Source: Microvirga sp. KLBC 81
GTDB lineage: Bacteria > Pseudomonadota > Alphaproteobacteria > Rhizobiales > Beijerinckiaceae
Direction: 5' to 3'
NCBI RefSeq assembly: GCF_003075415.1
Contig: NZ_QDAH01000033.1
Coordinates: forward strand, 1 to 63,221
DNA length: 63,221 nucleotides
Shown: positions 1 to 8,304 of the stretch, piece by piece
Numbering within the stretch: position 1 is the stretch's first letter
Layout: each line of letters begins with the position of its first letter
Program-made: the position numbers and the translations under genes
The notes under the pieces: model-generated
Told to the model about the DNA's origin: nothing
What the model saw: the letters and a program-made list of their open reading frames with translations, nothing else
Database searches by the model: none

Positions 1-2
1 CC

Positions 3-104
3 TCGACCCGCAACCAGGCCCTGCAGACCCAGCAGCAGCTCGGCGTCCAGGCCCTCTCCATGGCCAACCAGAACAGCCAGATGATCCTGAAGCTCTTCCA
101 GTAA
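3..104 (+). CDS. fliC: Flagellin, C-terminal end only (partial)
   Basis: Only the last 33 codons and the stop lie in the window; the gene starts to the left. The reading frame gives LGVQALSMANQNSQ followed by ILKLFQ and a stop, the form of the conserved C-terminal D0 helix of flagellin, which packs in the filament core. The flagellar assignment is supported by a strong terminator 20 bases downstream and by a DUF1217 flagellar-cluster gene further right. Nothing can be said about the variable central part of the protein. Confidence 0.85.
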   Translation, partial: STRNQALQTQQQLGVQALSMANQNSQMILKLFQ

Positions 105-124
105 GAGCTTCAGTATGGGCTGAG

Positions 125-161
125 AGAAGCCTCGCCTTGAAAAAGGGCGAGGCTTCTTTTT
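125..161 (+). terminator. Rho-independent terminator after flagellin
   Basis: Stem agaagcctcgcc pairs with gggcgaggcttct across a short A-rich loop and is followed by a run of T. It lies 20 bases after the flagellin stop, as expected for a highly expressed gene. Confidence 0.9.
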
Positions 162-178
162 GAAAGAATGGTGCGGCC

Positions 179-778
179 ATGAGAGAGAAGCCGTCTTACT
201 CCACTTCTTTGAAGAAATTCTTATGCCTGGCCGTCGCGCTTGGTATCACGAGTTCCTTCGCGGCCGGACAGGTGCAGGCTCTGGCAACATGGATCGGCTC
301 TTGGGATTATGTCCTGCGTCATGATCAGGACGGAAAACCTCAAGCCGCTTTCGCGCGTTTGCGTGGAGACAACGAGGCGCTGCTGTGGCTGACGTGTTCA
401 CGGATGCCCGTCGGCGAGGACCTGCCGGAAGTCGTATCAATGACGGCAGCGGTTTCGCAGAAAAGCTACCTTGGACCCAGCGCCCCCCGTGGGCGTAGCA
501 CCATCTATTGGTTCGATGATGGCAGTCCGGAGCTGAGCTACTGGGTTTATCGCGGAAGGGTGGGGCGGCTTGCCAACTCGGAACAGGTTTCTCTCTTCCT
601 GAAAAAACTGTCTGGAGCTCGGTCGCTTGTCATTGAGCTTTCAAACTACCGCTACGAAACACAAAGGTCGGAATTTCAGCTCAATGCTGCCGACACGAAG
701 GCTGTTGCTGAAAGGTTCAGGCAGGATTGCCGGGATATTGCTGGTCGTGTGAGCGCCGATCAATCCTTGATCCATTAG
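179..778 (+). CDS. Exported protein of unknown function
   Basis: 199 residues. The N-terminus has two lysines followed by a hydrophobic stretch (FLCLAVALGITSSFAAG), which reads as a Sec signal peptide, so the mature part is probably periplasmic. Two cysteines remain in the mature part (LTCSR near residue 73 and QDCRD near residue 182) and could form a disulfide. I do not recognise the family. It sits between flagellin and a DUF1217 flagellar-cluster protein on the same strand, after the flagellin terminator, so it probably has its own promoter. A link to motility is inferred from position only. Confidence 0.7.
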   Translation: MREKPSYSTSLKKFLCLAVALGITSSFAAGQVQALATWIGSWDYVLRHDQDGKPQAAFARLRGDNEALLWLTCSRMPVGEDLPEVVSMTAAVSQKSYLGPSAPRGRSTIYWFDDGSPELSYWVYRGRVGRLANSEQVSLFLKKLSGARSLVIELSNYRYETQRSEFQLNAADTKAVAERFRQDCRDIAGRVSADQSLIH

Positions 779-816
779 GGCGGCTTGTCGAAACGCGAAT
801 TGTCTGAAGGTTTGTC

Positions 817-1602
817 ATGGTTAGCACGTCAACCCGGTACCAGATCATTACAACGAACACGACCCGCACGAAGGCGCTGATTGAGAAAGATCCTGTCGTC
901 AAGCGTGAGACGGATTATTACAACGCGACGATCAAGACCATCAAAACGGTCGACGAGTTCATCAAGAACGACCGTGTCTTCAAATATGCCATGAAGGCCT
1001 ATGGCCTGGAAGACATGGCCTACGGCAAGGCACTCATCAAAAAGCTGCTTAAAGAGGGCGTTTCGAGTCCTCAGAGCATGGCGAACAAGATGAGTAATCC
1101 GCTCTACAAGGAGTTCGCGAGGGCCTTCGACTTTGCCGGAAAAGGGGCTGCGGCGACATCCGCCGCCAGCGCCACGACAGAGGCGGTGCAAAAATATATC
1201 CAGCAGACTTTGGAGCAGCAGGAGGGCAAGGACAATCAGGGCGTTCAGCTGGCGCTCTATTTCAAGCGCAAGGCTTCATCTGTCACGACGACAATGGGGA
1301 TCCTGGCCGACAGGGCGCTTTTGAAGTTCGTCCAGACGACATTCGGTATCCCCGAGGCAGCCTCGAGAGCCGATCTCGACTTTCAGGTCCGCAACCTTGA
1401 AAAGTTCCTGAACGTGAAGGATCTTCAGGATCCAAAGAGGGTGGACAAGCTGATCCAGCGCTTCAATGCCATGTGGGACGTGAATAACGCAACATCGGCA
1501 ACGATGTCGCCTATGCTCACCCTTTTCAATCAATCCACTGAGCAGGGGATGAGCATCGATCTCATGATGAGCATCGCCAAGCTGAGGCTTGGCGGATCGT
1601 GA
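817..1602 (+). CDS. DUF1217 family flagellar-cluster protein
   Basis: 261 residues and mostly helical, with the pattern of DUF1217 proteins: a short N-terminal segment, a repeated alpha-helical core (ETDYYNATIKTIKTVDEF; DRALLKFVQTTFGIP) and the C-terminal QRFNAMWDVNNA-type segment. DUF1217 proteins occur in flagellar gene clusters of Rhizobiales, often next to basal-body rod genes; their exact role is not settled. It has no signal peptide, so it is cytosolic or uses the flagellar export route. The neighbouring flagellin supports a flagellar context. ATG 817 is preceded by a weak purine-rich stretch. Confidence 0.75.
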   Translation: MVSTSTRYQIITTNTTRTKALIEKDPVVKRETDYYNATIKTIKTVDEFIKNDRVFKYAMKAYGLEDMAYGKALIKKLLKEGVSSPQSMANKMSNPLYKEFARAFDFAGKGAAATSAASATTEAVQKYIQQTLEQQEGKDNQGVQLALYFKRKASSVTTTMGILADRALLKFVQTTFGIPEAASRADLDFQVRNLEKFLNVKDLQDPKRVDKLIQRFNAMWDVNNATSATMSPMLTLFNQSTEQGMSIDLMMSIAKLRLGGS

Positions 1603-1638
1603 TAAGACGATCAATGAGGTCGGCGCGCCACCCTGAGT

Positions 1639-2259
1639 TCAGTTCGTCAGGCTAGCGACCGATCCTTCGGTAATGGTGGTCTCTGATGTGACCACGGACC
1701 AGCCTGTCTCGGAACGTTCGATGGAGAGAATGTGGCCCGCGCCAGGAATCTTCATGCCCGGAGTGACCCACCACAATCCATTTGGGCCTTCAATCAATGC
1801 CGATGCGGCTGTTGCACGATGGATCACATAGCGTGCGAAAGTGGCTCCTACAGAATTAGACTGATTTGTCGTGGACTTCTCGTCATTCTCAGCAAGATAG
1901 AGTGTGTTGCTCTCCTTTTTTGGTGGGCTGATCAAGGAATGAGCGGTCATTTGCGGCTTTTCCGCGATCAAGCTATTCCGTGCAGCAATCGAGCTCCCGA
2001 CGCTTGGTAGATACGCGTAACCGTCGCTATAGAAAGCAGCATAGACAGGAAGCGCCATAGAAGAGACCACGAGCGCAGCACCCAAACCGATTACAATGCG
2101 GTCTCCCGTTGCCTCCTTGGCGCGGATGAGCTCCTCCAATCGGCGAACCTTCTGCGCGTGGCTTTCAAGGACGATCCGATCTGCCTTGAGATCATTCTCT
2201 GCCCGTGCCACCTGTTCCATCGCTTTGTCGAACCGAGTGAGCATAACTGTTCCTGCCAA
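1639..2259 (-). CDS. Single-pass membrane protein, unknown function
   Basis: 206 residues. An N-terminal coiled-coil-like stretch (about residues 8-48, rich in E, K, R and A) precedes one hydrophobic segment (IVIGLGAALVVSSMALPVYA, about 54-74). A polar linker follows, then a compact C-terminal domain containing WWVTPGMKIPG and a repeated TSETTI-type strand pattern. The layout suggests a cytosolic coiled coil with a periplasmic beta domain, somewhat like PilP-type pilot domains, but I cannot name a family. It is convergent with the DUF1217 gene. An internal ATG at residue 6 is an alternative start. Confidence 0.6.
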   Translation of the reverse strand: MAGTVMLTRFDKAMEQVARAENDLKADRIVLESHAQKVRRLEELIRAKEATGDRIVIGLGAALVVSSMALPVYAAFYSDGYAYLPSVGSSIAARNSLIAEKPQMTAHSLISPPKKESNTLYLAENDEKSTTNQSNSVGATFARYVIHRATAASALIEGPNGLWWVTPGMKIPGAGHILSIERSETGWSVVTSETTITEGSVASLTN

Positions 2260-2563
2260 TAGAATCAGAGATGTTGATCTATGTGTCTCATAAAATTAAG
2301 CCAATGAGCATGAGAGAGCATCTTGAGAAAAGTCTCAGGCAGATCGGGTAAGTGCGGGCTCTGAACTCTCAAGCTATGATAGATCAGCCGATAATTTTCT
2401 GGAGGAGCTCCGCCCTCGAGATTGAATTTGACCTGCATAGCGTCATAGCTCTTTACTTCGAAAGCGCTAATCCGCAGTTGAGAAAAGCCTTTTCAGACCA
2501 TGCTGAGGATGCTCTCTTCGTCAGGGGAAAGAGAGAGCATCCAACTCGAATTTCCGACGAGGA
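2260..2563. other. Intergenic stretch, no supported gene
   Basis: About 300 bases between two minus-strand genes. An open frame of 71 codons exists on the plus strand (2352-2567), but it has no evident ribosome site, ends inside the chemoreceptor gene and shows no family features. The stretch probably holds the promoter of the minus-strand membrane protein. Confidence 0.4.
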
Positions 2564-4234
2564 CTAAGCTGCCCTGACTTCTATCAGGAAGTTGGAGACC
2601 TCGTGCCCAAGTTCGCTCGACCGCCTTGCCAGTTCCTGAGCTGCGCCGAGAACTTGCGAGGCGGCGGCACCCGTGTCGCCTGCGCCTTTCTGGACATCCA
2701 CGATGTTGCCGGTGACCTGCTCAGTGCCGCGGGCAGCTTCCTGCACATTGCGGGCGATCTCTGCGGTCGCAGCTCCCTGCTGCTCCATGGCAGCTGCGAT
2801 TGAAATGGAGATCTGAGACATCTCGTTGATGGTGCGTGCAATCTCTTGAATCGCTTCCACCGTCTGCTGGGTAGCCTGCTGCACGGATCCGATCTGCTGC
2901 GAGATCTCCTCCGTGGCCTTGGCGGTCTGGCTGGCGAGGTCCTTCACCTCCGAAGCGACAACGGCAAAACCCTTACCAGCCTCCCCGGCGCGCGCCGCTT
3001 CGATCGTGGCATTGAGTGCCAGCAGGTTCGTCTGGCCTGCGATGTTGTTGATGAGCTGCACGACGTTGCCGATTTTCTCTGCCATGGCAGCCAAGTCTTG
3101 AACAGTGGCATTCGTCCGCTGAGCGCCTTCAACGGCACGGTCGGCAATTTGGGAGGATTGCGTCACTTGGCCCGCAATCTCACGAATGGAAATGGAGAGT
3201 TCTTCGGTGGCGGCGGCGACTGTCTGAACGTTGGCAGAAGTTTGCTGCGCGGCAGACGACACCGTCATGGATTGGCTGGTCGTCTGGTTCGCGACCGAGG
3301 CCATAGATCGCGCGGTCGTTTCCATATCGCTAGCCGAAGATGAAAGGTGCTGTACGAGACTGCCGACGCTGCGCTCAAATTGTTGTGCGAGGGCAGCCAT
3401 CTCCGCTTTGCGCTTCTCGGCCATCCGGCTTCCTGCAGCCTCTTGCTCGTGCCTGAGACGCTGGGTCTCCTGCATGGCATCGGCAAAGATCTGGGTGGCC
3501 TTCCAGATATCTCCAATCTCGTCGCGGCTCGGCTTGACCTGTGGCAGATTGAAGTCCCCGGAGGCCAATTTCTGGATCGCCCCGGTCAAGGCTTGGAGCG
3601 GGCGGGCAATCTGACGATGGCCAATCAGCCAGCCCAGCAGAAGTGCAATGAGCGTGCAGCCCCCCGCCATGGAGAGCAGCAGCATCAACATTTTGCTATA
3701 AAGGTCTTCGGCCTTTTGCTCGACAGCATCCATGGCTTGACGACCACGCGCTGTGAAGGCGTCAATGGTGACCTGAAAAGCCTTTCTGTTTGCGCGATTC
3801 GCTTCCGTGTTGCCTTGTGCATTGGCTGCTGCAGGAGAAACTTCCGTGCCTAGGCGAACAGTTTCAGTTCGATGAGTTTTGAAGCTTGCCGCGTCCTTTT
3901 CGAGGGTCTCAAACAATGCAGCGTCTTCAGCCGGAACGTATAGCTTCCATTGTCTGAGCAAGGTATCGATTTCGGTGAGGGCGAGCAGGGCGCCATCCCC
4001 GAATTTTCGAGCTTCTTTTGTATCGGAAGACGCATATATACCACGCGACTCCATGACAACTTGGGTCACCAACCGGTTCAGACGCTCGGCATAAAGAGTG
4101 TGAATGGCTGCGTCCCTGACTTCGTCGACGGCTGTGTTATAGGTTCGCACGGTGTCGACCCCGACGCCGGTTATGATGATGGTGCCTAGGCTCAACGCAG
4201 AAACGAGCGCAAATAGCTTTGTCTTGATTTTCAT
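2564..4234 (-). CDS. Methyl-accepting chemotaxis protein
   Basis: 556 residues. The N-terminal membrane segment (about 8-28) is followed by a helical periplasmic domain of roughly 150 residues, a second membrane segment (about 185-206, LLLSMAGGCTLIALLLGWLIG) and a HAMP domain (RPLQALTGAIQKLASGDF). The long cytosolic coiled coil contains the conserved receptor hairpin tip (INNIAGQTNLLALNATIEAA and RAGEAGKGFAVVASEVKDLA). The hairpin binds CheA/CheW, so the protein relays a chemical signal to the flagellar motor. The sensor domain resembles four-helix-bundle types; the ligand cannot be read from sequence. No C-terminal CheR-binding pentapeptide is visible. A flagellin gene is nearby. Confidence 0.93.
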   Translation of the reverse strand: MKIKTKLFALVSALSLGTIIITGVGVDTVRTYNTAVDEVRDAAIHTLYAERLNRLVTQVVMESRGIYASSDTKEARKFGDGALLALTEIDTLLRQWKLYVPAEDAALFETLEKDAASFKTHRTETVRLGTEVSPAAANAQGNTEANRANRKAFQVTIDAFTARGRQAMDAVEQKAEDLYSKMLMLLLSMAGGCTLIALLLGWLIGHRQIARPLQALTGAIQKLASGDFNLPQVKPSRDEIGDIWKATQIFADAMQETQRLRHEQEAAGSRMAEKRKAEMAALAQQFERSVGSLVQHLSSSASDMETTARSMASVANQTTSQSMTVSSAAQQTSANVQTVAAATEELSISIREIAGQVTQSSQIADRAVEGAQRTNATVQDLAAMAEKIGNVVQLINNIAGQTNLLALNATIEAARAGEAGKGFAVVASEVKDLASQTAKATEEISQQIGSVQQATQQTVEAIQEIARTINEMSQISISIAAAMEQQGAATAEIARNVQEAARGTEQVTGNIVDVQKGAGDTGAAASQVLGAAQELARRSSELGHEVSNFLIEVRAA

Positions 4235-4918
4235 TGGTTCCTCCGCGAGCCGGATCGCTGCTGCATTTTTCGAGCGGCCAACAGACTTAACGGGGATTGC
4301 TTGCGTGAGACTTGCCGGTTTCTACGGACCACCCGTCATCCAAGATGCTGAGGCACGAGAGCGTCTTTCGTGCTCCCGTGCCTTGTGGTTCCGTCCGATA
4401 TAAGTTGCAAGAACCAGGTCGAGGATGACGCTGCCCTCACGCACTCAGAAAGGTACTGACTTCGTTGTTCGATATAGGAGAGTGATGGGAAGGCTCCTGG
4501 GGCGAGTTGAGAGCCCGAGAGGCGGTTGCACCTGCCTCGCCAGTACCTCGGCTTCAACGGTCCGGTATCAGCCGTGCCAAGCTGCGGTGTGACAAGACAT
4601 ATGATAGGGTATATTGCATCGAGAATGTGCGTCTTCCGTCATTGTGCTGCCGAAAACGCTGCGTGTGGGGGCGCCGCGGCTTGCCCAACCAAGTAATGGC
4701 AAATTGAGAAAATAGAAGACGAATGCAATTCTTGTAACTGCCGGTATTATTCTGAAAAAAATCCGCAAGCTTCCACGAGAACCTTAAAATCGTTAGTTTA
4801 CAGCATGCAAAGACGAATAGAATTGATACGCGGCTCTCTCGATCGACTTAAATGAATAGCATCTGAAATGTATTTTCGGGAAGGGGCAGTCATGATCCGC
4901 CTCCTTCCCGTGTGGTCC
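4235..4918. other. Long intergenic region without a supported gene
   Basis: About 680 bases lie between the divergent start of the chemoreceptor and the end of the next minus-strand gene. Several frames of 60-80 codons are open on both strands, but none shows a family feature, a credible ribosome site or GC-rich third positions. Part of it (4690-4880) is clearly more AT-rich than the surroundings. It may hold promoters or a small RNA; I see no firm element. Confidence 0.4.
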
Positions 4919-5212
4919 TTATGTTTCCGCCGCTGGCGTGATCCCAAGATCACTCAGTTTGGCGCGAACATCGGTAATCGAGCGTTTGAGCTTGAGGCTG
5001 ATGACGGAGACCGGCGTTCCCTCTTGCGCCAGTGACTTGAGCATCTGAACGGCTTCGTAGGTCCAAGGGGATTCGGCATTCATTGCAATGACCTCCAATG
5101 GCAGAGGTGAAAGGTCCGCTCCAAGTGCGGCAAGATCATGAAAAAATGCCGCCCACTGTTCCCGGGTTGCCGCAACCTTAGCTAGGGATGCGCGTTCTTG
5201 AGGAGGCAACAC
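4919..5212 (-). CDS. Small protein of unknown function
   Basis: 97 residues, no signal peptide or membrane segment. The C-terminal third (SVISLKLKRSITDVRAKLSD) resembles a small helix-turn-helix-like motif, which would fit a regulatory role, but this is a guess. The start is 17 bases from the start of a divergent GlsB/YeaQ-type gene, so the two probably share a control region. No gene name can be given. Confidence 0.55.
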   Translation of the reverse strand: MLPPQERASLAKVAATREQWAAFFHDLAALGADLSPLPLEVIAMNAESPWTYEAVQMLKSLAQEGTPVSVISLKLKRSITDVRAKLSDLGITPAAET

Positions 5213-5228
5213 ACTCAGGGATCATATC

Positions 5229-5495
5229 ATGAGCATCATCTGGACCATCATTATCGGCTTCGTGGCTGGCCTCATTGCCAAGTGGATCATGCCGGGCCGG
5301 AATGAACCTTCCGGGTTCATCATGACGACCATCCTTGGCATCATCGGTGCTGTAGTCGCCACATATCTTGGGCGCGCCGTCGGCTGGTATGGGCCCGATG
5401 ATGGGGCAAACTTCATCGGCGCCATTGTGGGAGCCGTCATCGTTCTCTTCATTTATGGTCTGATCGCCGGTCGGCGCTCGACGACGACTTATTGA
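5229..5495 (+). CDS. GlsB/YeaQ/YmgE family stress membrane protein
   Basis: 88 residues with three hydrophobic segments (WTIIIGFVAGLIAKWIMPG; MTTILGIIGAVVATYLG; IGAIVGAVIVLFIYGLIAG). The GLIAKWIMPG element and the glycine-rich second helix are the signature of the transglycosylase-associated protein family. These small inner-membrane proteins are commonly induced by stationary-phase or envelope stress; the biochemical role is not known. Length matches the family. ATG 5229 is preceded by a weak purine stretch. A hairpin follows the stop. Confidence 0.9.
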   Translation: MSIIWTIIIGFVAGLIAKWIMPGRNEPSGFIMTTILGIIGAVVATYLGRAVGWYGPDDGANFIGAIVGAVIVLFIYGLIAGRRSTTTY

Positions 5496-5497
5496 GA

Positions 5498-5532
5498 GAA
5501 TGGGCCGCACCGATGGTTGCGGCCCATCTGTC
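5498..5532 (+). terminator. Hairpin terminator after GlsB-type gene
   Basis: The inverted repeat tgggccgca / tgcggccca, with a short loop, directly follows the stop codon. The T-run is weak (tctgtctt), so termination may be partial. Confidence 0.6.
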
Positions 5533-5550
5533 TTGGCACGAGGATCCGCC

Positions 5551-5793
5551 TCAGTCGGATTCGTGAGAGCCCATAAGGGCTGCCTTGACTGGGCAATTGC
5601 CCACATAGCCGCGCCAGGCGAGGTAAGAGCCGCCTGCGAGCGCTAGGATATTCATCAGAGGATTAGGGCGCGGCTTGGCGGCCGCTGCGGCAAGGCCTAG
5701 CCCTGCGAGCATATAGATGCCGCGCTCCGTCGCGCTCAAATTCGGTTCTCCGTTCATCAGCGATCCGGTGCTGGCCGAGATGATATTCGCCAC
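5551..5793 (-). CDS. YgaP-like DUF2892 membrane protein
   Basis: 80 residues. The pattern GIYMLAGLGLAAAAA, then NPLMNILALAGGSYLAWRG and finally GNCPVKAAL matches the DUF2892 transmembrane domain, which forms the membrane anchor of YgaP-type rhodaneses and also occurs alone, as here. Two membrane helices are expected. The C-terminal cysteine in the GxCP motif is conserved in the family. It is convergent with the GlsB-type gene and divergent from the YciE-type gene, a grouping of small stress genes. Confidence 0.8.
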   Translation of the reverse strand: MANIISASTGSLMNGEPNLSATERGIYMLAGLGLAAAAAKPRPNPLMNILALAGGSYLAWRGYVGNCPVKAALMGSHESD

Positions 5794-5921
5794 GTTCGTT
5801 CTCCTTGGGTACAGGGGCCGAACGCGACGTGGATCATAGTTGTTCCGGAAGACGGCAATTCCAAAGGAACCTCAAAACTTGGCCGTCGTTGAGTCCACTC
5901 TCACCGATATGGAGTTGGACA

Positions 5922-6416
5922 ATGCCTGCCAAGGAAAAGACCTTGAACGACCTGTTCCTTCACACCCTGAAGGATGTCTACTATGCCGAAAAACAGATCC
6001 TGAAGGCCCTGCCCAAGATGGCCAAGGCCGCGGAATCCGAGGAGCTCAAGCAAGCTTTCGAGACGCACCGCGACGAAACCGAAGGCCAGATCGAGCGCCT
6101 CGAACAGGTTTTCGAGATGCTCGGCAAGGCGGCTCGTGGCGTGCAGTGCGAGGCCATCAATGGTATCATCGAAGAGGGCAAGGAAGTCATGGAAGACTTT
6201 GCCGACAGCGAGGCCCTCGACGCCGGTATCCTCGCGGCTGCCCAGGCTGTCGAGCACTATGAAATCACCCGCTATGGCTCCCTGAAGACCTGGGCGCAGG
6301 AGCTCGGCATGAATGATGCCGCAAGACTGCTCGACCAGAACCTGCAGGAAGAGAAGAAGACCGATCTGCTGCTGACGAGACTGGCTGAGGCCCGCGTCAA
6401 CACAAAAGCTGCTTGA
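5922..6416 (+). CDS. YciE/YciF ferritin-like protein (DUF892)
   Basis: 164 residues from ATG 5922; the frame stays open upstream, but this start has a GGAG ribosome site 7 bases before it and begins at the family N-terminus (LNDLFLHTLKDVYYAEKQIL). The family is a ferritin-like four-helix bundle. Glutamate and histidine residues of the metal site are visible in YYAEKQ, FETHRDET and VEHYEITRYG. Family members are stress-induced, with unproven peroxide or metal roles. A strong terminator follows. Confidence 0.92.
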   Translation: MPAKEKTLNDLFLHTLKDVYYAEKQILKALPKMAKAAESEELKQAFETHRDETEGQIERLEQVFEMLGKAARGVQCEAINGIIEEGKEVMEDFADSEALDAGILAAAQAVEHYEITRYGSLKTWAQELGMNDAARLLDQNLQEEKKTDLLLTRLAEARVNTKAA

Positions 6417-6432
6417 GTCCGAGGCCTTCAAG

Positions 6433-6466
6433 GCAAAGCCCCGCCGGAAGAGCGGGGTTTTGCTTT
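6433..6466 (+). terminator. Rho-independent terminator
   Basis: Stem aagccccgc / gcggggttt with a six-base loop, followed by a T-rich stretch. It ends the YciE-type gene. Confidence 0.85.
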
Positions 6467-6494
6467 TGCATGACCCAGTTGGAGGTGCCCGCCG

Positions 6495-6743
6495 TCAGTG
6501 CTGGTGGGACTTGCAGGGCGCAACGCTGGTGTCCAGCGTCAGGCGTAGCAACCCTGACGGCTGAACTTCGAGCGTTGCCTTCATGGTTTCGGGCTGCTCA
6601 ACCAAGTGCAGGAACGCCAATAGCCTCAGGCGTGAGACCGGTGGCAGAAGATCAAGCAACTGGCCCAAGTTCTCGCTGAGGCCGTCGATCATTTCCTCTT
6701 GCACGAAAGAGGCGAGGGGAGGGGGCTCATCAGGCAGCGACAT
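6495..6743 (-). CDS. Small protein downstream of luxI, unknown function
   Basis: 82 residues if translation starts at the internal ATG at 6743; the longer frame to 6824 would run far into luxI. The start overlaps the end of the AHL synthase by 14 bases, which suggests translational coupling. The protein is acidic at the N-terminus and helical (EEMIDGLSENLGQLLDLLP), with no signal peptide. I do not recognise it. Position suggests it belongs to the quorum-sensing operon. Confidence 0.5.
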   Translation of the reverse strand: MSLPDEPPPLASFVQEEMIDGLSENLGQLLDLLPPVSRLRLLAFLHLVEQPETMKATLEVQPSGLLRLTLDTSVAPCKSHQH

Positions 6744-7371
6744 GGGGCAATCGCTCAGTGAGAGGAGAGAGGGTGCCTTTCCGAACAAGGGAAGCGCCCC
6801 GCAAGCCGGCGAGGTTTCGCACATGATGGAGGCTTGCTTCAGAAATCCCGATGGCAGCGGCGACGCAGGGTTGTCCTTCGATCAAATGAGGCAGTCCGAG
6901 AGGGCGAACCTTAAAACCCGCCTGCTGCCATCGAGGTAGCCACCACATCTCGACGACGGCTGTCACTTCGGAGATGCCTTCTTCCAAGCAGAATTCCTGC
7001 ATGGCAGCCAGCAACCGGCAATCGGTCCGCCCTGTCCGCCTTTCCTTGACAACGAAGTAACGGGTCCACTCAAGGACATGGGAGGCTTGCGGAACACCAC
7101 GGCCTGCCAGATGGGGAAAAACTTCGCTGATCATGTGCGGCAGCAGGGTCGGGTAAAGCCGCTGCCCACCGACGACGCGGCCCGCGTCGATAGCGAGAAG
7201 ATAGGTGGCATGCTCATTGTCGTACGAGTCTATCTCGAGCCCGTCCGGTCGCCTCAGGTCGTTCCAGCCTCGCTCCTCCACGAAGACCCGATGCCTGAGG
7301 CGGTAGAACTGCTCGATGCTCTCTTCGTATAAAGCTCTGTTTTCGTGTGTAATGACATGAACAGAGGTCAT
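6730..7371 (-). CDS. Acyl-homoserine-lactone synthase (LuxI family)
   Basis: 213 residues from ATG 7371. A GGGGGA ribosome site 8 bases upstream favours this start over the longer frame to 7410. The enzyme condenses S-adenosylmethionine with an acyl-ACP to make an N-acyl-homoserine lactone. Hallmarks are FYRLRHRVFVEERGW (the R..F...W block), EIDSYDNEHATYLL (the conserved D.YD acidic cluster), GGQRLYPT and a conserved E at LEWTRYFV. Acyl chain length cannot be read. It lies directly downstream of a LuxR-type gene on the same strand, with a lux-box-like dyad in between. Confidence 0.93.
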   Translation of the reverse strand: MTSVHVITHENRALYEESIEQFYRLRHRVFVEERGWNDLRRPDGLEIDSYDNEHATYLLAIDAGRVVGGQRLYPTLLPHMISEVFPHLAGRGVPQASHVLEWTRYFVVKERRTGRTDCRLLAAMQEFCLEEGISEVTAVVEMWWLPRWQQAGFKVRPLGLPHLIEGQPCVAAAIGISEASLHHVRNLAGLRGASLVRKGTLSPLTERLPHVAA

Positions 7372-7429
7372 TGATGCCATCCCCCTTTGGTGAGCAGGGT
7401 GACATTTCACTCGAATGATCTGTGAATGG

Positions 7430-7449
7430 TATTGTAGGAAATTACAGGT
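7430..7449 (-). promoter_or_regulatory. Candidate lux box upstream of luxI
   Basis: Read on the minus strand this is acctgtaatttcctacaata. It keeps the ACCTGT left half of the lux-box consensus and has a perfect TGTA-N6-TACA core. It sits in the gap between the LuxR-type stop and the LuxI start, about 60 bases upstream of luxI, where an autoinduced promoter is expected. The right half is imperfect. Confidence 0.6.
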
Positions 7450-7455
7450 GCCGCA

Positions 7456-8193
7456 TCAGATCTGGATGAGTTTGTACTGAAGCGCCCTTGCGACGGCTTG
7501 GGTCTTGTTGGTGGCGTCCAGCTTCTGGCAAGCGCTCACGATGTGGGCGGTCACCGTTCGCTCAGTAATGCCAAGGATGTCACCTGTATCGGCTGCCGAC
7601 TTTCCGGCAGCGGCCCACATGAGTGCTTCCCGCTCCCGAGGAGTCAGCAGGCCCGCGCCGCGATAGGGAAGCGGGTCGAGAAGCTGGCGCGCGCGCTCAA
7701 AGGCATACATGGCCATCAAATGGAGGGCAGGTTTCGTCCGAGGGGAAAGGTCCAGATCGACCCCGCTCATGGAAAAACAGGCCTCATACCCGTTGATGCC
7801 GTGGATCGGCAGGCAGAATCCATCCTTCATCCTGAAATCCGTGGCCCGGTTCATGACCTCCGCCGCGCGCGGTTCTTTCTCACGATCAAACGGAGCTTCA
7901 GACCACTCGAAAGGTTGAACCGTATTTCGACACAGTCGAATGACTGGGTCAACGCGGACATAATCTTCCTTTGCGTAGATTTCGAACCACCCAATTGGCC
8001 ATTTTCTAAGTAGAACGACTTGATCGAATCGTTCTTTCAAGTTCGGTAGTCCTGTAATAATGAAATTCTCCAAACCGAATAGGGAGAAAGATTTTGATAT
8101 TTCATTGATGACATCTTGAACCGACGCGAGATCATCCAGCCTTCCGATAAATTCGAAAGCCTCCGTCGCATGGTCGAAACTGTGATGGGACAC
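7456..8193 (-). CDS. LuxR-family quorum-sensing regulator
   Basis: 245 residues from a GTG at 8193, chosen because GGAGG lies 5 bases before it; a TTG at 8217 would add eight residues. The N-terminal autoinducer-binding domain contains the WFEIYAKEDYVRVDPV block, with the conserved W, Y and D residues that contact the lactone. The C-terminal LuxR helix-turn-helix reads LLTPREREALMWAAAGKS, then ITERTVTAHI and LDATNKTQAVARAL. It probably binds the dyad in front of the neighbouring luxI and forms an autoinduction loop. Confidence 0.93.
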   Translation of the reverse strand: MSHHSFDHATEAFEFIGRLDDLASVQDVINEISKSFSLFGLENFIITGLPNLKERFDQVVLLRKWPIGWFEIYAKEDYVRVDPVIRLCRNTVQPFEWSEAPFDREKEPRAAEVMNRATDFRMKDGFCLPIHGINGYEACFSMSGVDLDLSPRTKPALHLMAMYAFERARQLLDPLPYRGAGLLTPREREALMWAAAGKSAADTGDILGITERTVTAHIVSACQKLDATNKTQAVARALQYKLIQI

Positions 8194-8304
8194 CTGCGCC
8201 TCCAAGGGAGGTTTCAATTAAAAGGTGTATATCATAGTTTCGCTACCAAAGGTTTTGGAAGGGGTATATTAATCCAAGCCTGACAGTAACGGTAGGAGAG
8301 GCGG

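Noticed and set aside
4336..4768. Short minus-strand frames in the 4.2-4.9 kb gap
   Set aside because: No ribosome sites, no domain, unusual composition; treated as non-coding.
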